Below are positions 30,635-39,352 of a DNA stretch of 64,000 bases, one piece after another. Made by a program: the position numbers and the translations under genes. Position 1 is the stretch's first letter, and each line of letters opens with the position of its first letter. Below the pieces are notes generated by a model. It was not told the DNA's origin. It searched no databases and saw only the letters and a program-made list of their open reading frames with translations. Source of the stretch: Chthonomonas sp. UBA2362 (GTDB lineage Bacteria > Armatimonadota > Fimbriimonadia > Fimbriimonadales > Fimbriimonadaceae); the NCBI GenBank assembly GCA_002344135.1, contig DDTO01000002.1, positions 236,794-300,793 of the forward strand, read 5' to 3'.

Positions 30635-31374
30635 AGCGGCTCGCAAACCCCTATCTGTTCGGGGCGGTCGTCGTGGCGACGATCGTCTCCTTCGCGCTAC
30701 CCGATGCCGACTCGTTCCGCGTGCCGTCCTTGGCACGGATCATTTTCTGGCACCTGCCCTGCGCGTTCCTTACGACGGGCCTCGTCTTTCTTGCCGCATG
30801 GTTCGGGCTACGGTATCTCGGCAGCCGGGATACGCGCTGGGACATCCGAGGGGCGGCGGCGTTGGAACTCGGCGCCCTCTTCGGTGCGCTCACGATGGTG
30901 ACCGGCATCCTGTTTTCGAAGGTCCAATGGGGTGAGTGGTGGCAGAACGACCCCCGTCAGACTTCGTTCCTCATGGTCCTGCTGATCCTCGCCGCAGGGC
31001 TCTCACTTCGCGCGGGGCTCTCCGACGAGAAGAAGGCGGCCTCGGCGGGGGCCGGTTATGCCCTATTCTCGCTGATCCCGAACTTTTTCCTCATGTTCGT
31101 CTTTCCCCGGCTACCCCAGGTACGGCAGAGGTCGTTTCATCCCTCGGAAACTATCCAGACCGGCGGCTTCGATGGTGCGTATTGGACCGGAATCCTCGTC
31201 GTCTTTGCCTGCCTCGCATGGGTGACGTTCATCGTCTATCGCCTGCGAGTCGAAGCGGGCGAACTGACCGTTCGTGCGGAGTTTGCAGATGGAAATAGAG
31301 AAGCTGATCGCGGCAGTGCCGCCCCTGATCGTATGGTTCGGCCTGTACCTGTACCTCCGGGCGGTGGAGACTAG
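30631..31374 (+). CDS. ccmC: Cytochrome c biogenesis protein CcmC
   Basis: Heme-handling membrane protein of about 247 residues that loads heme on CcmE. It has six helices and the WWD motif in the form WGEWWQNDPRQTS, plus flanking His in FWHLPCAF and SFHPSETI. The WWD has Asn-Asp-Pro-Arg in place of the commoner Trp-Asp-Ala/Pro-Arg. Starts in an ATGA overlap with ccmB. Its last 40 or so residues (VRAEFADGNREADRGS onwards) are hydrophilic and overlap ccmD in another frame. ccmE and ccmF are not in the window. Confidence 0.9.
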   Translation: MKRLANPYLFGAVVVATIVSFALPDADSFRVPSLARIIFWHLPCAFLTTGLVFLAAWFGLRYLGSRDTRWDIRGAAALELGALFGALTMVTGILFSKVQWGEWWQNDPRQTSFLMVLLILAAGLSLRAGLSDEKKAASAGAGYALFSLIPNFFLMFVFPRLPQVRQRSFHPSETIQTGGFDGAYWTGILVVFACLAWVTFIVYRLRVEAGELTVRAEFADGNREADRGSAAPDRMVRPVPVPPGGGD

Positions 31375-31408
31375 GGTCCGAGAACTGGAGCGTCGTCTTT
31401 CGGACTAG
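31289..31408 (+). CDS. ccmD: CcmD-like small membrane protein
   Basis: A 39-residue frame inside and beyond the 3' end of ccmC. It encodes one membrane helix (AAVPPLIVWFGLYLYLRAV) followed by a charged helix (ETRVRELERRLSD), the layout of CcmD, which holds CcmABC together during holo-CcmE release. It begins at ATG 31289 and overlaps ccmC by 86 bases; no clear Shine-Dalgarno, so it may depend on translation of ccmC. Its stop overlaps the convergent oxidoreductase by four bases. Confidence 0.8.
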   Translation: MEIEKLIAAVPPLIVWFGLYLYLRAVETRVRELERRLSD

Positions 31409-32397
31409 CCCTGAGCGGGTCTGACGACTCGGCCCGACTCTGCGCTCTCGATTGCGGCGCGAGCAATCGCCACCGCCTTCAGGCCATCGAGAGACGAAAC
31501 AGGAGGCGGTGAGCCCGCCTTGACCGCATCGAGAAATCCCCGTAGCTGGAGGTAGTAAGGGTCGTCGTCCGGCGCGAGGGGGGCCTCCGTCTTGACGCTG
31601 TCGGCGGTCGCGGTCCGCACGCTGGGGGCGTTGCGCGAGTCGTACTCGATCATGCCTTCGCTCCCGCACACTTCGAACGTCACCCGCGACGGGCCGGGCT
31701 CCATCCAGGTCGTCTCGACGTGGGCCACGCAACCGCTGGCGAACCCGAGGGTCGTCAGTGCGTAATCCCCCGCCGCCGGTGCTTGGAACGAAGGCGCCCA
31801 GTCAGGACGGATTCGAACGGACCGGGCGTAAACCGTCTCTACTTCTCCGAGCGTCCAGCGAAGCCAGTCGAAATCGTGGATGCCAAGGTCGAGCAGAATT
31901 CCTCCCGATCTTGTCGGGTCGAGAAACCATCCGCCTGCGCCCGCGGGTGCCTTGCCTCCGCGTCTGGTTCGGGCGGCCGCCGGTCGTCCGATGGTACCCC
32001 CCTCGACGAGCCGCTTCCCGGCCGCGAACTCTGGAAAGAACCGCAACACTTGGGCAGGCATGAGTGGGGTCCCCGCGCGCTCGGCCGCCTCGATCATCGT
32101 GGCGCACTCGGCGACGGTGCTCGCCATCGGCTTCTCGACGAGCACGGCGCGTCCGGCCGAGATCGACTCGAGCGCGACACCCAAGTGCAGGTCGGTGGGA
32201 AGGCAGATATCGACGACGTCGGCCCAAAGGATCATTTCGCTCAGTGAGCGGAAGTCGCTTGCGCCATGCCGCTCGGCAAAGGCGGCGGCCCGTTCGGTAT
32301 CGATGTCCGAGATCGCGATCTCGACGTCCGGTATTTGGCGGTACTTGTTCGCGTGGGTGTTTCCCATTCCACCGGCGCCGACGATCCCGATTCGCAT
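31405..32397 (-). CDS. Gfo/Idh/MocA family oxidoreductase
   Basis: A 330-residue NAD(P)-dependent sugar or inositol dehydrogenase-like enzyme. N-terminal Rossmann motif MRIGIVGAGGMGNTHANKYR, the conserved VEKPMASTVAE with the active-site Lys, and GGILLDLGIHDFDWLRW with the catalytic His/Asp block. The substrate is unknown. The start ATG at 32397 lies seven bases after TAGAAT. Divergent from the ferredoxin-NADP reductase gene. Confidence 0.93.
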   Translation of the reverse strand: MRIGIVGAGGMGNTHANKYRQIPDVEIAISDIDTERAAAFAERHGASDFRSLSEMILWADVVDICLPTDLHLGVALESISAGRAVLVEKPMASTVAECATMIEAAERAGTPLMPAQVLRFFPEFAAGKRLVEGGTIGRPAAARTRRGGKAPAGAGGWFLDPTRSGGILLDLGIHDFDWLRWTLGEVETVYARSVRIRPDWAPSFQAPAAGDYALTTLGFASGCVAHVETTWMEPGPSRVTFEVCGSEGMIEYDSRNAPSVRTATADSVKTEAPLAPDDDPYYLQLRGFLDAVKAGSPPPVSSLDGLKAVAIARAAIESAESGRVVRPAQG

Positions 32398-32404
32398 GAG
32401 GACG

Positions 32405-32426
32405 ATTCTACCGAGCCTGCCACAAT
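32405..32426. promoter_or_regulatory. Divergent start-adjacent -10 elements
   Basis: Minus strand: GGTAGAAT at 32405-32412, with TAGAAT seven bases before ATG 32397. Plus strand: CACAAT at 32421-32426, six bases before GTG 32433. The whole divergent promoter region is only 35 bases long. Confidence 0.5.
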
Positions 32427-32432
32427 GGGCCG

Positions 32433-33428
32433 GTGGAGCGAGTCGACCTGACGGTGATCGGCGGTGGTCCGGTGGGCCTGTTCGCAGCCTTCTACGGGGG
32501 CCTTCGGGGGATGAGCACCCGCATCCTAGACAGCTTGCCGGAACTGGGTGGCCAGCTGACCGCCCTGTACCCAGAAAAGTACGTCTACGATATGCCCGGC
32601 TTCCCGGAGATCCTCGCTAAGGACTTAGCGGCGGAAATGGCCAAGCAGGGCCTGCAATTCGGAGCGGAGACCGTTCTCGGCGAAACCGCGCAAGGGCTCG
32701 TCTCCGAAGGCGACGACGGCTACACCATCGAGACCTCGGGTGGGCTCCGCCTGCCGACGCGGACGATCATCGTCGCGGCGGGGGCTGGCGCGTTCACACC
32801 GACCCGGCTCGGGGTGCAACGGGAAGAGGAGTTCGAGGGAGCGGGCCTCTATTACGGCGTACGTGATAAGTCCATTTTTTCTGGAAAAGACCTGACTATT
32901 GTCGGTGGAGGTGATAGCGCCTTTGACTGGGCGTTAAATCTTGAGCCGATCGCCCGCCGCCTTCGCATCGTGCATCGGCGGGATCAGTTCCGGGCACATG
33001 AAGACACCGTGCGACGTGTGCAAGCCGGCAGGGTCGAAATGTGCATTTTTCAAGTGGTCAAGGAACTGCACGGTGATGACCGGCTTACGGCGGTGACCCT
33101 CGAGCACACCCAGACCAAGGAGAGTGTCACCATCGAAACCGACGCCGTCATCGTGAACGTCGGCTTCAAGTCGAGTCTCGGCCCTTTGAAGGATTGGGGT
33201 TTCCAGATCGAAAAGAACCAGATCGTGGTCGATCGCTTGCTCCGGACGTCATTACCCGGCATTTATGCGGTGGGGGATGTGTGTTCCTTCGAGGGGAAGA
33301 TCAAGCTGATCGCGACAGGGGTAGGAGAAGCGGCCACCGCGGTCTGCCTCGCGAAGACTCACATCGACCCGGACGCCAAGCTGTTTCCAGGGCACAGCTC
33401 GGACATGGATCTAGGCGCCAAGCGCTAG
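32433..33428 (+). CDS. Ferredoxin/flavodoxin--NADP reductase (thioredoxin-reductase-like type 2)
   Basis: A 331-residue FAD enzyme of the YumC group, which passes electrons between NADPH and ferredoxin. FAD motif VIGGGPVGLFAAFYGGLRG, ILDSLPELGGQLTALYPEKY (family-specific), NADPH motif IVGGGDSAFDWALNL and a C-terminal YAVGDVCSFEGKIKL. It lacks the CxxC of thioredoxin reductase, which separates it from trxB at 25735. The start is GTG 32433. Its last 18 bases overlap the convergent TPR gene. Confidence 0.93.
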   Translation: MERVDLTVIGGGPVGLFAAFYGGLRGMSTRILDSLPELGGQLTALYPEKYVYDMPGFPEILAKDLAAEMAKQGLQFGAETVLGETAQGLVSEGDDGYTIETSGGLRLPTRTIIVAAGAGAFTPTRLGVQREEEFEGAGLYYGVRDKSIFSGKDLTIVGGGDSAFDWALNLEPIARRLRIVHRRDQFRAHEDTVRRVQAGRVEMCIFQVVKELHGDDRLTAVTLEHTQTKESVTIETDAVIVNVGFKSSLGPLKDWGFQIEKNQIVVDRLLRTSLPGIYAVGDVCSFEGKIKLIATGVGEAATAVCLAKTHIDPDAKLFPGHSSDMDLGAKR

Positions 33429-34877
33429 GGCAAGGTGCACTGCCTCTTCCCACGGCATCTGATCGCCGCTCTCCCAAAGTTCGGCAAACCTCCCTCCGAG
33501 CGATTCTTCGAGCAAGCTGCGGAAGGTGTCGAACTCGGATTGCTCGTTGGGGGGGATCGGCGCCCCGATGGCTTTCCTGAGTGCCTGAGCCGCGGCGAGA
33601 AGCACTACCGCCTCGTCGTTGCGCCCCCACAGCGCGCATATCTTGGCGATCTCCTCAAGAGCGGCCGCTGTGTTGCGCCGGTCGACCAGGTGGAACTTGG
33701 TCTCCAGTCCCTCCTGTTGGAGTGTCAGGGCGGAGAGCAAGTCCCCTTGAAGGCGGGCTACCTTGCTGAGGTTCCCGACGGCGAGGGCGATGGCCTGCTT
33801 CCCGCCGAGTTCGCGGCGAAGGGCCAGGCTTTCCTCAAGAAGGGCTCGTGCGTCGTCGAGCCGACCCTGCGCGCGAGCGATCGTCCCGAGGTTGTGCAGC
33901 GAGATGGCAATCCCGAAACGGTCTCCGATCTCGCGCCGAATTTCGTAGGCTTCCTCTTGGAGTTCGCGCGCCGTTTCGTGGTCGTTTTGTTCATGGGCTA
34001 AAGTCGCCAAGTTGCTCAAAGTGTTGGCGATTCCCCGCTTGTCGCCGAGCTTGCGCTTCAACGTCAGGCTCTCCTCGTAGGTCTCCTTCGCCCGAGCATA
34101 GTCGCCCTGATCCGTGAGGACATTGGCCATGTTCGTCAGGGCGTTGGCCACGCCTCTGCGGTCGTTCATCGAACGGTAGAGATCGAGGCTCTCGTTGTGG
34201 ATCGCGACAGCAGCTTCGTAGTTGGCCTGCCGCGCTGCTATCACGCCGAGGTTGTTGAGAGTGCCGGCGATTCCGGCAGTGTCGCCTAACGACCGGCGAA
34301 TGGAAAGGGCTTCGGTGAGCATCTCCCGGGCCTCATCGAGTTCTCCGAGCGTCTCGGCGAGGCTGCCTCCGGCGTTGAGGACTTTAGCTCGCGCTTCGTT
34401 CGGCTCCCGCGCGCCCGGTGCTTCGAGGAGTTCACGGCAGCGTTGCAGTCCCTCGCGCAGGAAGCCGCGGACCTTCCAGAACCAACCGAGCACCCCCGCG
34501 AGCCGCAGTCCGTCAGCGACGCCCTCGTCGTCGTTCAGGCTCCAGTTGAGGGCCGAACGCAGGTTATCGTGCTCCAATTCGAGGGTATTGAGGGCTTCGA
34601 TCTGGTCCGGGCCAGAGAGCCCTGGTTCGATTTCCTCGGCGAGACGAGCGTAGTAGGAGCGGTGTCGGACACGGGCCGCGTTCATCTCGCCGGCTTCGAG
34701 AAGCCGATCGCGCCCGTATTCTCGAACGGTTTCAAGGAGTCGGAATCGTACGCGCTCGCCGACGTTCTCGTAGATCACGAGCGATTTCTCGGCCAGCGAG
34801 GTGAGCAGGTCGAGAATTTCGTAATCCAGAAGGCGCGTGTCGGGCATCCGGCGTTGCTTCATTCTGAAGCCTGACAC
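33411..34877 (-). CDS. TPR protein, N-terminally truncated LuxR/SARP-type regulator
   Basis: A 488-residue protein. The first 100 residues (LLDLLTSLAEKSLVIYENVG-like, RFRLLETVREYGRDRLLEAG, RHRSYYARLAEE) are the winged-helix end of an NB-ARC/LuxR-type ATPase regulator, but the DNA-binding and ATPase domains that normally precede are absent. About eight to nine TPR units follow with the GDKRGIANTLSNLATLAHEQ pattern repeated every 40 residues, then LGGRFAELWESG near the end. An in-frame stop lies about 15 bases before the GTG at 34877. It is therefore a genuine short form or the remnant of a larger regulator. Confidence 0.85.
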   Translation of the reverse strand: MSGFRMKQRRMPDTRLLDYEILDLLTSLAEKSLVIYENVGERVRFRLLETVREYGRDRLLEAGEMNAARVRHRSYYARLAEEIEPGLSGPDQIEALNTLELEHDNLRSALNWSLNDDEGVADGLRLAGVLGWFWKVRGFLREGLQRCRELLEAPGAREPNEARAKVLNAGGSLAETLGELDEAREMLTEALSIRRSLGDTAGIAGTLNNLGVIAARQANYEAAVAIHNESLDLYRSMNDRRGVANALTNMANVLTDQGDYARAKETYEESLTLKRKLGDKRGIANTLSNLATLAHEQNDHETARELQEEAYEIRREIGDRFGIAISLHNLGTIARAQGRLDDARALLEESLALRRELGGKQAIALAVGNLSKVARLQGDLLSALTLQQEGLETKFHLVDRRNTAAALEEIAKICALWGRNDEAVVLLAAAQALRKAIGAPIPPNEQSEFDTFRSLLEESLGGRFAELWESGDQMPWEEAVHLALALGA

Positions 34878-34908
34878 CGCTCGTACGCCTTATCGACTTG
34901 GATTCATC

Positions 34909-34943
34909 GCTTGGACCGGACGCCCGGGGCGTCCGGTCCAAGC
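34909..34943. terminator. Perfect 16-bp hairpin after the peptidyl-prolyl isomerase gene
   Basis: Arms 34909-34924 and 34928-34943 pair without mismatch around a three-base loop. It lies 10 bases beyond the isomerase stop on the minus strand. No T-run follows, so it could also protect the 3' end or be a binding site. Confidence 0.6.
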
Positions 34944-34953
34944 TTGGCGTGGG

Positions 34954-36054
34954 CTACTTCGGCGCACCGGCGCCGGTGGTGGCGGCCTCTCCGCCCGCTG
35001 TTGATGCGTCTCCGCCGGTGGCGCCGCCGCCCGATGGCGCCGGGGTACCGGTGGGGGAACTGGGCATCGCCGCCTCTTCTTCCTTGGCCAGTTTCTCCAT
35101 AGCGACCTTCCACGGCTCCTTCAGGGCAGGATAGACGACTACGATGTTGGCTTCCTTGAGGCGGTCGGCGATTCGCTTCTGGAGGTCGTTCGCCTGCTGG
35201 CCGCGGTTGATCGCGAGGTCGCGGCGGAGCTTCTCCTTCTTGGGGTCGTCGAGAGCGAGCGGGCGCTCTTCCGACTTCTTCACCACGTTGAACTTCGCCT
35301 GACCTTGCTCGAAGGGCACCCAATCGGTGACCTTCAGTTCCGGCGTCTTGCTGATGAGCGCCTTAATGTCGGTACCCGGACCTGTCGGGAACTGGTCGAT
35401 GATCGTCAGGGGGAACTTGCCCTGGTTCTGGGCGGCGTTCGGGAACTGGCTGTATCGCGTGGCGACATCGGCAAAGGTCTCACCAGCGGCGAGCGCCTTG
35501 TCGACTTCCTGCCTGGTGGCAGGATCACGAACGTAGATGAAGGTGACGTCCGCCTGAGCAGGGTCCACGAACTGCTTGGGGTTGTCCTTGATGTACTTCT
35601 CGACATCTTCCTTCGTGATCGTAATTCCCTTGGTGAGAAGCCGCTCTTGCGCCAGGTCTTGCGCCAGACTCTTCTTGATCATCGCAACGTCCATGCCGCG
35701 GGCGTTAAGATTCCGCAGAAAATCCGGGTTCAGTTCCTGTCGGAACTTCAGTTCCTCGTTGACTTCGGCTTCCGTCGGGTAAACCCCCTCGTCCTTGGCG
35801 ATCTGGGTCATCAGCCGTTGGCTGATGAGGTCTTGCAGAGCCTGGAAGGCAAGAGTGTCGACGATCGGGAGGGTTGCCACTTGGTTCTGAATCTGAACCT
35901 TGGCGGTCGGCATGACTTCCATGTATTTGTGGAACTCGTCGACGGTAATCGCTTCCCCCGAGACCGTTGCGAGATTCGCATTCTCCTTCGAGCCGCATCC
36001 CGCGAGTGCGGCGGCCGCCACCACCCCCGCGATCATCCATAGTCCTGTTCTCAA
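34954..36054 (-). CDS. SurA/PrsA-like peptidyl-prolyl isomerase lipoprotein
   Basis: A 366-residue envelope chaperone. Signal peptide with lipobox (MIAGVVAAAALAGC) implies lipid anchoring. The SurA_N-like helical region is LISQRLMTQIAKDEGVYPTE and EELKFRQELNPDFLRNL. The parvulin core is reduced (VTFIYVRDPATRQEVDKAL, FADVATRYSQFPNAAQNQG, GKFPLTIIDQF). The C-terminus is a low-complexity Gly, Ala, Thr and Pro tail. The start is TTG 36054, fixed by AGGAG ten bases upstream; an ATG at 36096 has no such site. Catalytic activity of the parvulin domain is uncertain. Confidence 0.85.
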   Translation of the reverse strand: MRTGLWMIAGVVAAAALAGCGSKENANLATVSGEAITVDEFHKYMEVMPTAKVQIQNQVATLPIVDTLAFQALQDLISQRLMTQIAKDEGVYPTEAEVNEELKFRQELNPDFLRNLNARGMDVAMIKKSLAQDLAQERLLTKGITITKEDVEKYIKDNPKQFVDPAQADVTFIYVRDPATRQEVDKALAAGETFADVATRYSQFPNAAQNQGKFPLTIIDQFPTGPGTDIKALISKTPELKVTDWVPFEQGQAKFNVVKKSEERPLALDDPKKEKLRRDLAINRGQQANDLQKRIADRLKEANIVVVYPALKEPWKVAMEKLAKEEEAAMPSSPTGTPAPSGGGATGGDASTAGGEAATTGAGAPK

Positions 36055-36182
36055 ATTCGTCTTTCTCCTCGTACGATTGCTGTGTTGTGCGTGCAATGCT
36101 ACCTTGCTTGGTCGCAGCGCGAACCCAAACGGTTAGAACGTCGGAGCGGCAAGAGTCGTGCCAGTCGCGCAGGGGAATTGCG

Positions 36183-36201
36183 CCGGAACGTTAAGTTCCG
36201 G
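36183..36201. terminator. Candidate terminator hairpin
   Basis: CCGGAAC (36183-36189) pairs with GTTCCGG (36195-36201) around a five-base loop, four bases past the stop of the exported-protein gene on the minus strand. No T-run. Confidence 0.35.
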
Positions 36202-36204
36202 AGA

Positions 36205-36969
36205 TTATCCCTGTCTGCCGTTGACTTCGCGGGAGACCGGCTTGGCATCCCGAGGCGGGACGAAGACGAAGGTGCCTGGGTCGAACTCCCGGACTCCGCT
36301 CTGAACGGTCATGGTCCACACGGTGACCCTTTCGCGGCTGCCCAGCCAGGAGGAGTCCCAGTATCCGATGCGCACGAATCTGTAGTACGGAATCCCGTTG
36401 GGGTCGGGCGGCAGCAGCTCGATCGCCATCTGGGTGCGAAGGGGCTCGCCCACTCGCATCACCACGTACTCGTTTTCCGTCGTCAGCCGAGAAACGGGGA
36501 GCCACGGCGTCCAGCCGCCCACCGATCCGAGCGAGGGGGTCTTGCCGAAGGCGTCTGCGAGCAGCGCCGCCACGTGGGAGGCGTGACCACGGGCCTGGGT
36601 TCTCAACTGCTGGATGAGTTCGAACTGGGTGGCGTAGGCCGTGCCCGAGTACTGCTTCTTGGCCGCTTGGTACGCCCAAAACCGCTCGCCGTCGCCGACG
36701 AAACGCTCCACCACCGCGCCGTCTTGGACCCACAGATCGAGTCTCGCAGGCCGTTGTAGCGCAGTGTTGGCGCTCTGCCAATGGGCGGTCACCGTGAAAG
36801 GGCTGACCGCCTTGCCAATTCGGATTTCGCCGTGAAGAAAGAGAGTCGCATCGAGTTCGGATCGCATGTAACCGAGGGCGTTGGTGACCCGGTCACGGGC
36901 GTCCATGGGTTGCGCGAATACCGCACGTGTCGAGAGGATCGCAACGAGGATCGCCGCCTGCTTTTTCAT
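36205..36969 (-). CDS. Exported protein of unknown function, LolA-like in outline
   Basis: A 254-residue protein with a signal peptide (MKKQAAILVAILSTRAVFA). The mature part (GEIRIGKAVSPFTVTAHW, ARLDLWVQDGAVVERFVGDG, ERFWAYQAAKKQYSGTAYAT) has the short beta-strand pattern with aromatic residues of LolA or DUF2092-type lipoprotein-carrier folds, but I see no firm signature. The start is ATG 36969; ATG 36981 is possible. Divergent from nhaA and upstream of the isomerase lipoprotein on the same strand, about 150 bases apart. Confidence 0.7.
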   Translation of the reverse strand: MKKQAAILVAILSTRAVFAQPMDARDRVTNALGYMRSELDATLFLHGEIRIGKAVSPFTVTAHWQSANTALQRPARLDLWVQDGAVVERFVGDGERFWAYQAAKKQYSGTAYATQFELIQQLRTQARGHASHVAALLADAFGKTPSLGSVGGWTPWLPVSRLTTENEYVVMRVGEPLRTQMAIELLPPDPNGIPYYRFVRIGYWDSSWLGSRERVTVWTMTVQSGVREFDPGTFVFVPPRDAKPVSREVNGRQG

Positions 36970-37031
36970 GCCGTAGCCCATTAGACCCCAACCGAGCCCG
37001 CCGAGTTCGGTCTTGTGGCGAATGTGCCGCG

Positions 37032-37037
37032 CATAAT
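37032..37037 (+). promoter_or_regulatory. -10-like CATAAT, eight bases before nhaA
   Basis: CATAAT, then eight bases, then ATG 37046; no Shine-Dalgarno site. Confidence 0.4.
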
Positions 37038-37045
37038 CTCTAGCG

Positions 37046-38431
37046 ATGCCAAGCCAGCGTGAACGACGAAGTGGTGCAGTGCGACGGCTCGTGCGTATGC
37101 GGTTGCTGCAGCCGATCGTGGAATTTACGCATGCCCAGGCATCCAGCGGAATCGTCCTTATGGCCTGCGCGGCCATCGCGCTAATCTGGGCGAACTCTCC
37201 GTGGGCCGAATCCTACTTTCACGTCTGGGAAACGCCCGTTGGATTCGTGTTCGGTCCTTATGCGATAGAGAAGACGCTCCATCATTGGATAAACGACGGT
37301 CTGATGGCCGTGTTCTTCCTCCTCGTTGGCTTGGAGATCAAGCGGGAGATCATCGTTGGTGAACTTTCCAGCGTCCGCCAAGCGGCACTTCCCATCGCGG
37401 CCGCCATCGGCGGGATGATCGTTCCCGCTTTCTTGTATCTGGTCTTCAATATCGGCACACCGGCGGCGAAGGGTTGGGGAATAGCGATGGCGACCGATAT
37501 CGCGTTCTCGCTGGGGGCTCTGGCCCTCCTCGGCTCGCGCGCGCCCCTCTCCCTCAAGATCTTTCTAACGGCGTTCGCGATCGTGGACGATCTCGGCGCC
37601 GTCATCGTGATAGCGCTGTTCTATACGGCGTCGATCGACGTGACGAGCGTGCTGGTCGGAGTGGCGGCGTTTCTGGGCTTGCTCTTGCTCAACTACATGG
37701 GCGTTCGCAAGCTTTTTGCCTTCGCTTTGCTGGGGATCGTGCTTTGGTTCGCTCTGCTCAACTCTGGGATTCACGCCACGATTGCGGGCGTGTTGCTCGC
37801 TCTGACCATTCCGGCTCGCGTCCGGCTCGATCCGGGCGATTTTATGCGTCGCAACGAAGAGCTGTTGGAAGAGTTCCAGACCACGGAGGCTCAAGATCAG
37901 GACCTGATTCTCGACGAGCGCAGGCAGGGGGCCCTGCGAGCGATCGAGGCCTCCTGCGAGGAGGCCCAGATGCCTCTCCAGCGCATGGAGCATAGCCTTC
38001 ACGGCTGGGTCAACCTCATGATCATGCCTATATTCGCCTTGGCGAATGCCGGGGTTTCGTTCGCCGGGTTCGAGGCGAGGGCATTGGCGGAGCCGATTAC
38101 CCTCGGCGTTTTGGTCGGCCTCGTCGTGGGTAAGCCTGTCGGCATCGTGGCTGCTTCCTGGATCGCCGTCAAGGCCGGTGTCGCGCAACTTCCGCAAGGA
38201 ATCAGTTGGATTCAGATCATTGGCGCGGGCATCCTTGGCGGCATCGGCTTCACGATGGCGCTCTTCATCGCGAACCTGGCTTTCGGCACGAACAGCGATC
38301 TCGAGAAGGCGAAGGTGGGCATCCTCGTTGCCTCCGCGCTCGCGGGAGTCGTTGGAGTGTGGCTGCTGGGCCGGGGCCGGCAGCGGCATTCCGCCAGAAC
38401 GACATCGGAGCCGCTCGGCGCGGAGAACTAG
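37046..38431 (+). CDS. nhaA: Na+/H+ antiporter NhaA
   Basis: A 461-residue inner-membrane antiporter. The conserved segments are FFLLVGLEIKREIIVGELS, GWGIAMATDIAFSLGALALL, and FAIVDDLGAVIVIALFY with the paired Asp of the ion-binding site, plus GKPVGI and GIGFTMALFIANLAF near the end. A cytoplasmic insert of about 60 residues (RNEELLEEFQTTEAQDQDL, EASCEEAQMPLQRMEHSLHG) is the form found in longer NhaA proteins. It exports sodium at the expense of protons. Ends in a 4-base overlap with the convergent holB. Confidence 0.97.
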   Translation: MPSQRERRSGAVRRLVRMRLLQPIVEFTHAQASSGIVLMACAAIALIWANSPWAESYFHVWETPVGFVFGPYAIEKTLHHWINDGLMAVFFLLVGLEIKREIIVGELSSVRQAALPIAAAIGGMIVPAFLYLVFNIGTPAAKGWGIAMATDIAFSLGALALLGSRAPLSLKIFLTAFAIVDDLGAVIVIALFYTASIDVTSVLVGVAAFLGLLLLNYMGVRKLFAFALLGIVLWFALLNSGIHATIAGVLLALTIPARVRLDPGDFMRRNEELLEEFQTTEAQDQDLILDERRQGALRAIEASCEEAQMPLQRMEHSLHGWVNLMIMPIFALANAGVSFAGFEARALAEPITLGVLVGLVVGKPVGIVAASWIAVKAGVAQLPQGISWIQIIGAGILGGIGFTMALFIANLAFGTNSDLEKAKVGILVASALAGVVGVWLLGRGRQRHSARTTSEPLGAEN

Positions 38432-39351
38432 GGTCCTACGAGCGTCGCGAATAGCGGGTCGAAGGCAAGATTCGCGCTGGCATTTCCGACGATGCGGCGG
38501 TGGGTTTCGACGACTGCGGCCAGGCGATCGGGGTGACCGGGCATCCGGCTGCGAATCCAAAGAGCCAGGCAGCGCAGCGCTTCGGCATGGCAGGCCCTCG
38601 AGGTTTGGCCGGTCGGCTTTTCCAGGGCTTCGGCGGCCTCCTTGAAGCGCTCGGAGAGCACGAGTGCAGCGCCGGGAGGAGCGCCGGAGAGGTCTTCAAA
38701 GAGAGCGAAAAGGGTGCGGTAGGCCTCGTCGGCTTCGCGAACGTGGTGAATCACGCCCGGCGCGCCCTCTGAAAACAGGAGTTCGTGTGGCTCGAGTGAG
38801 GCAAACTGTCCGGCCAATTCGTCGTAGCCCGGAAGTTCGCAGGCTATCGCGATGCATCGGGATCGGATCGTCGGCATAACCCGGCTGATCGCCGAGGTGG
38901 TCAGGATGAGACGAGCGCGTGCGCTTGCCTCCTCCAGGGTCTTGAGGAGAGCGTTCGCGGCGTCCTGGTTCATGCGATCAGCGTCCTCGATCAGCACCAC
39001 GCGGTTGCGACCCACGGTCGGAAGGGTCTGCAAGAAGGTGGTGACCGCGGTCCCTTCCCAATCCAAGGCGGAGTCGGGGACGATCTGGCCGACACGGATG
39101 ATGCGGCTCGGCCCGAGTGGCTCGATCCGCTGCAAGTCGATGGCCTTTCCCTTGTCGAGGAAAGTCCGGCAGACTTGGCACTCTCCACAAGGGCCGTCTT
39201 GGCTGGCCTTGGGGCAAAGCCACGCGAGCGCCAGCCGTTCGGCGAGGAGCGACTTCCCGGCGCCGATCGCCCCGTAGAAGAGAACCGGGGCCGAGCGGCC
39301 GGTCGCGATAATGCCGTCCACCGCCGCTCGTGCCGAGGCCAGGCCGATCAT
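38428..39351 (-). CDS. holB: DNA polymerase III delta' subunit
   Basis: A 307-residue clamp-loader subunit. It has a P-loop-like GAIGAGKSLLAERLAL, the zinc module CPKASQDGPCGECQVC, VVLIEDADRMNQDAANALLK, the KTLEEASARARLILTT sensor region and the SRC motif in MPTIRSRC. These identify the DnaX/HolB AAA+ group; the lack of a long C-terminus rules out DnaX. It begins one base after the superoxide dismutase stop, so the two genes share a transcript. Confidence 0.9.
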   Translation of the reverse strand: MIGLASARAAVDGIIATGRSAPVLFYGAIGAGKSLLAERLALAWLCPKASQDGPCGECQVCRTFLDKGKAIDLQRIEPLGPSRIIRVGQIVPDSALDWEGTAVTTFLQTLPTVGRNRVVLIEDADRMNQDAANALLKTLEEASARARLILTTSAISRVMPTIRSRCIAIACELPGYDELAGQFASLEPHELLFSEGAPGVIHHVREADEAYRTLFALFEDLSGAPPGAALVLSERFKEAAEALEKPTGQTSRACHAEALRCLALWIRSRMPGHPDRLAAVVETHRRIVGNASANLAFDPLFATLVGP

Positions 39352-39352
39352 C

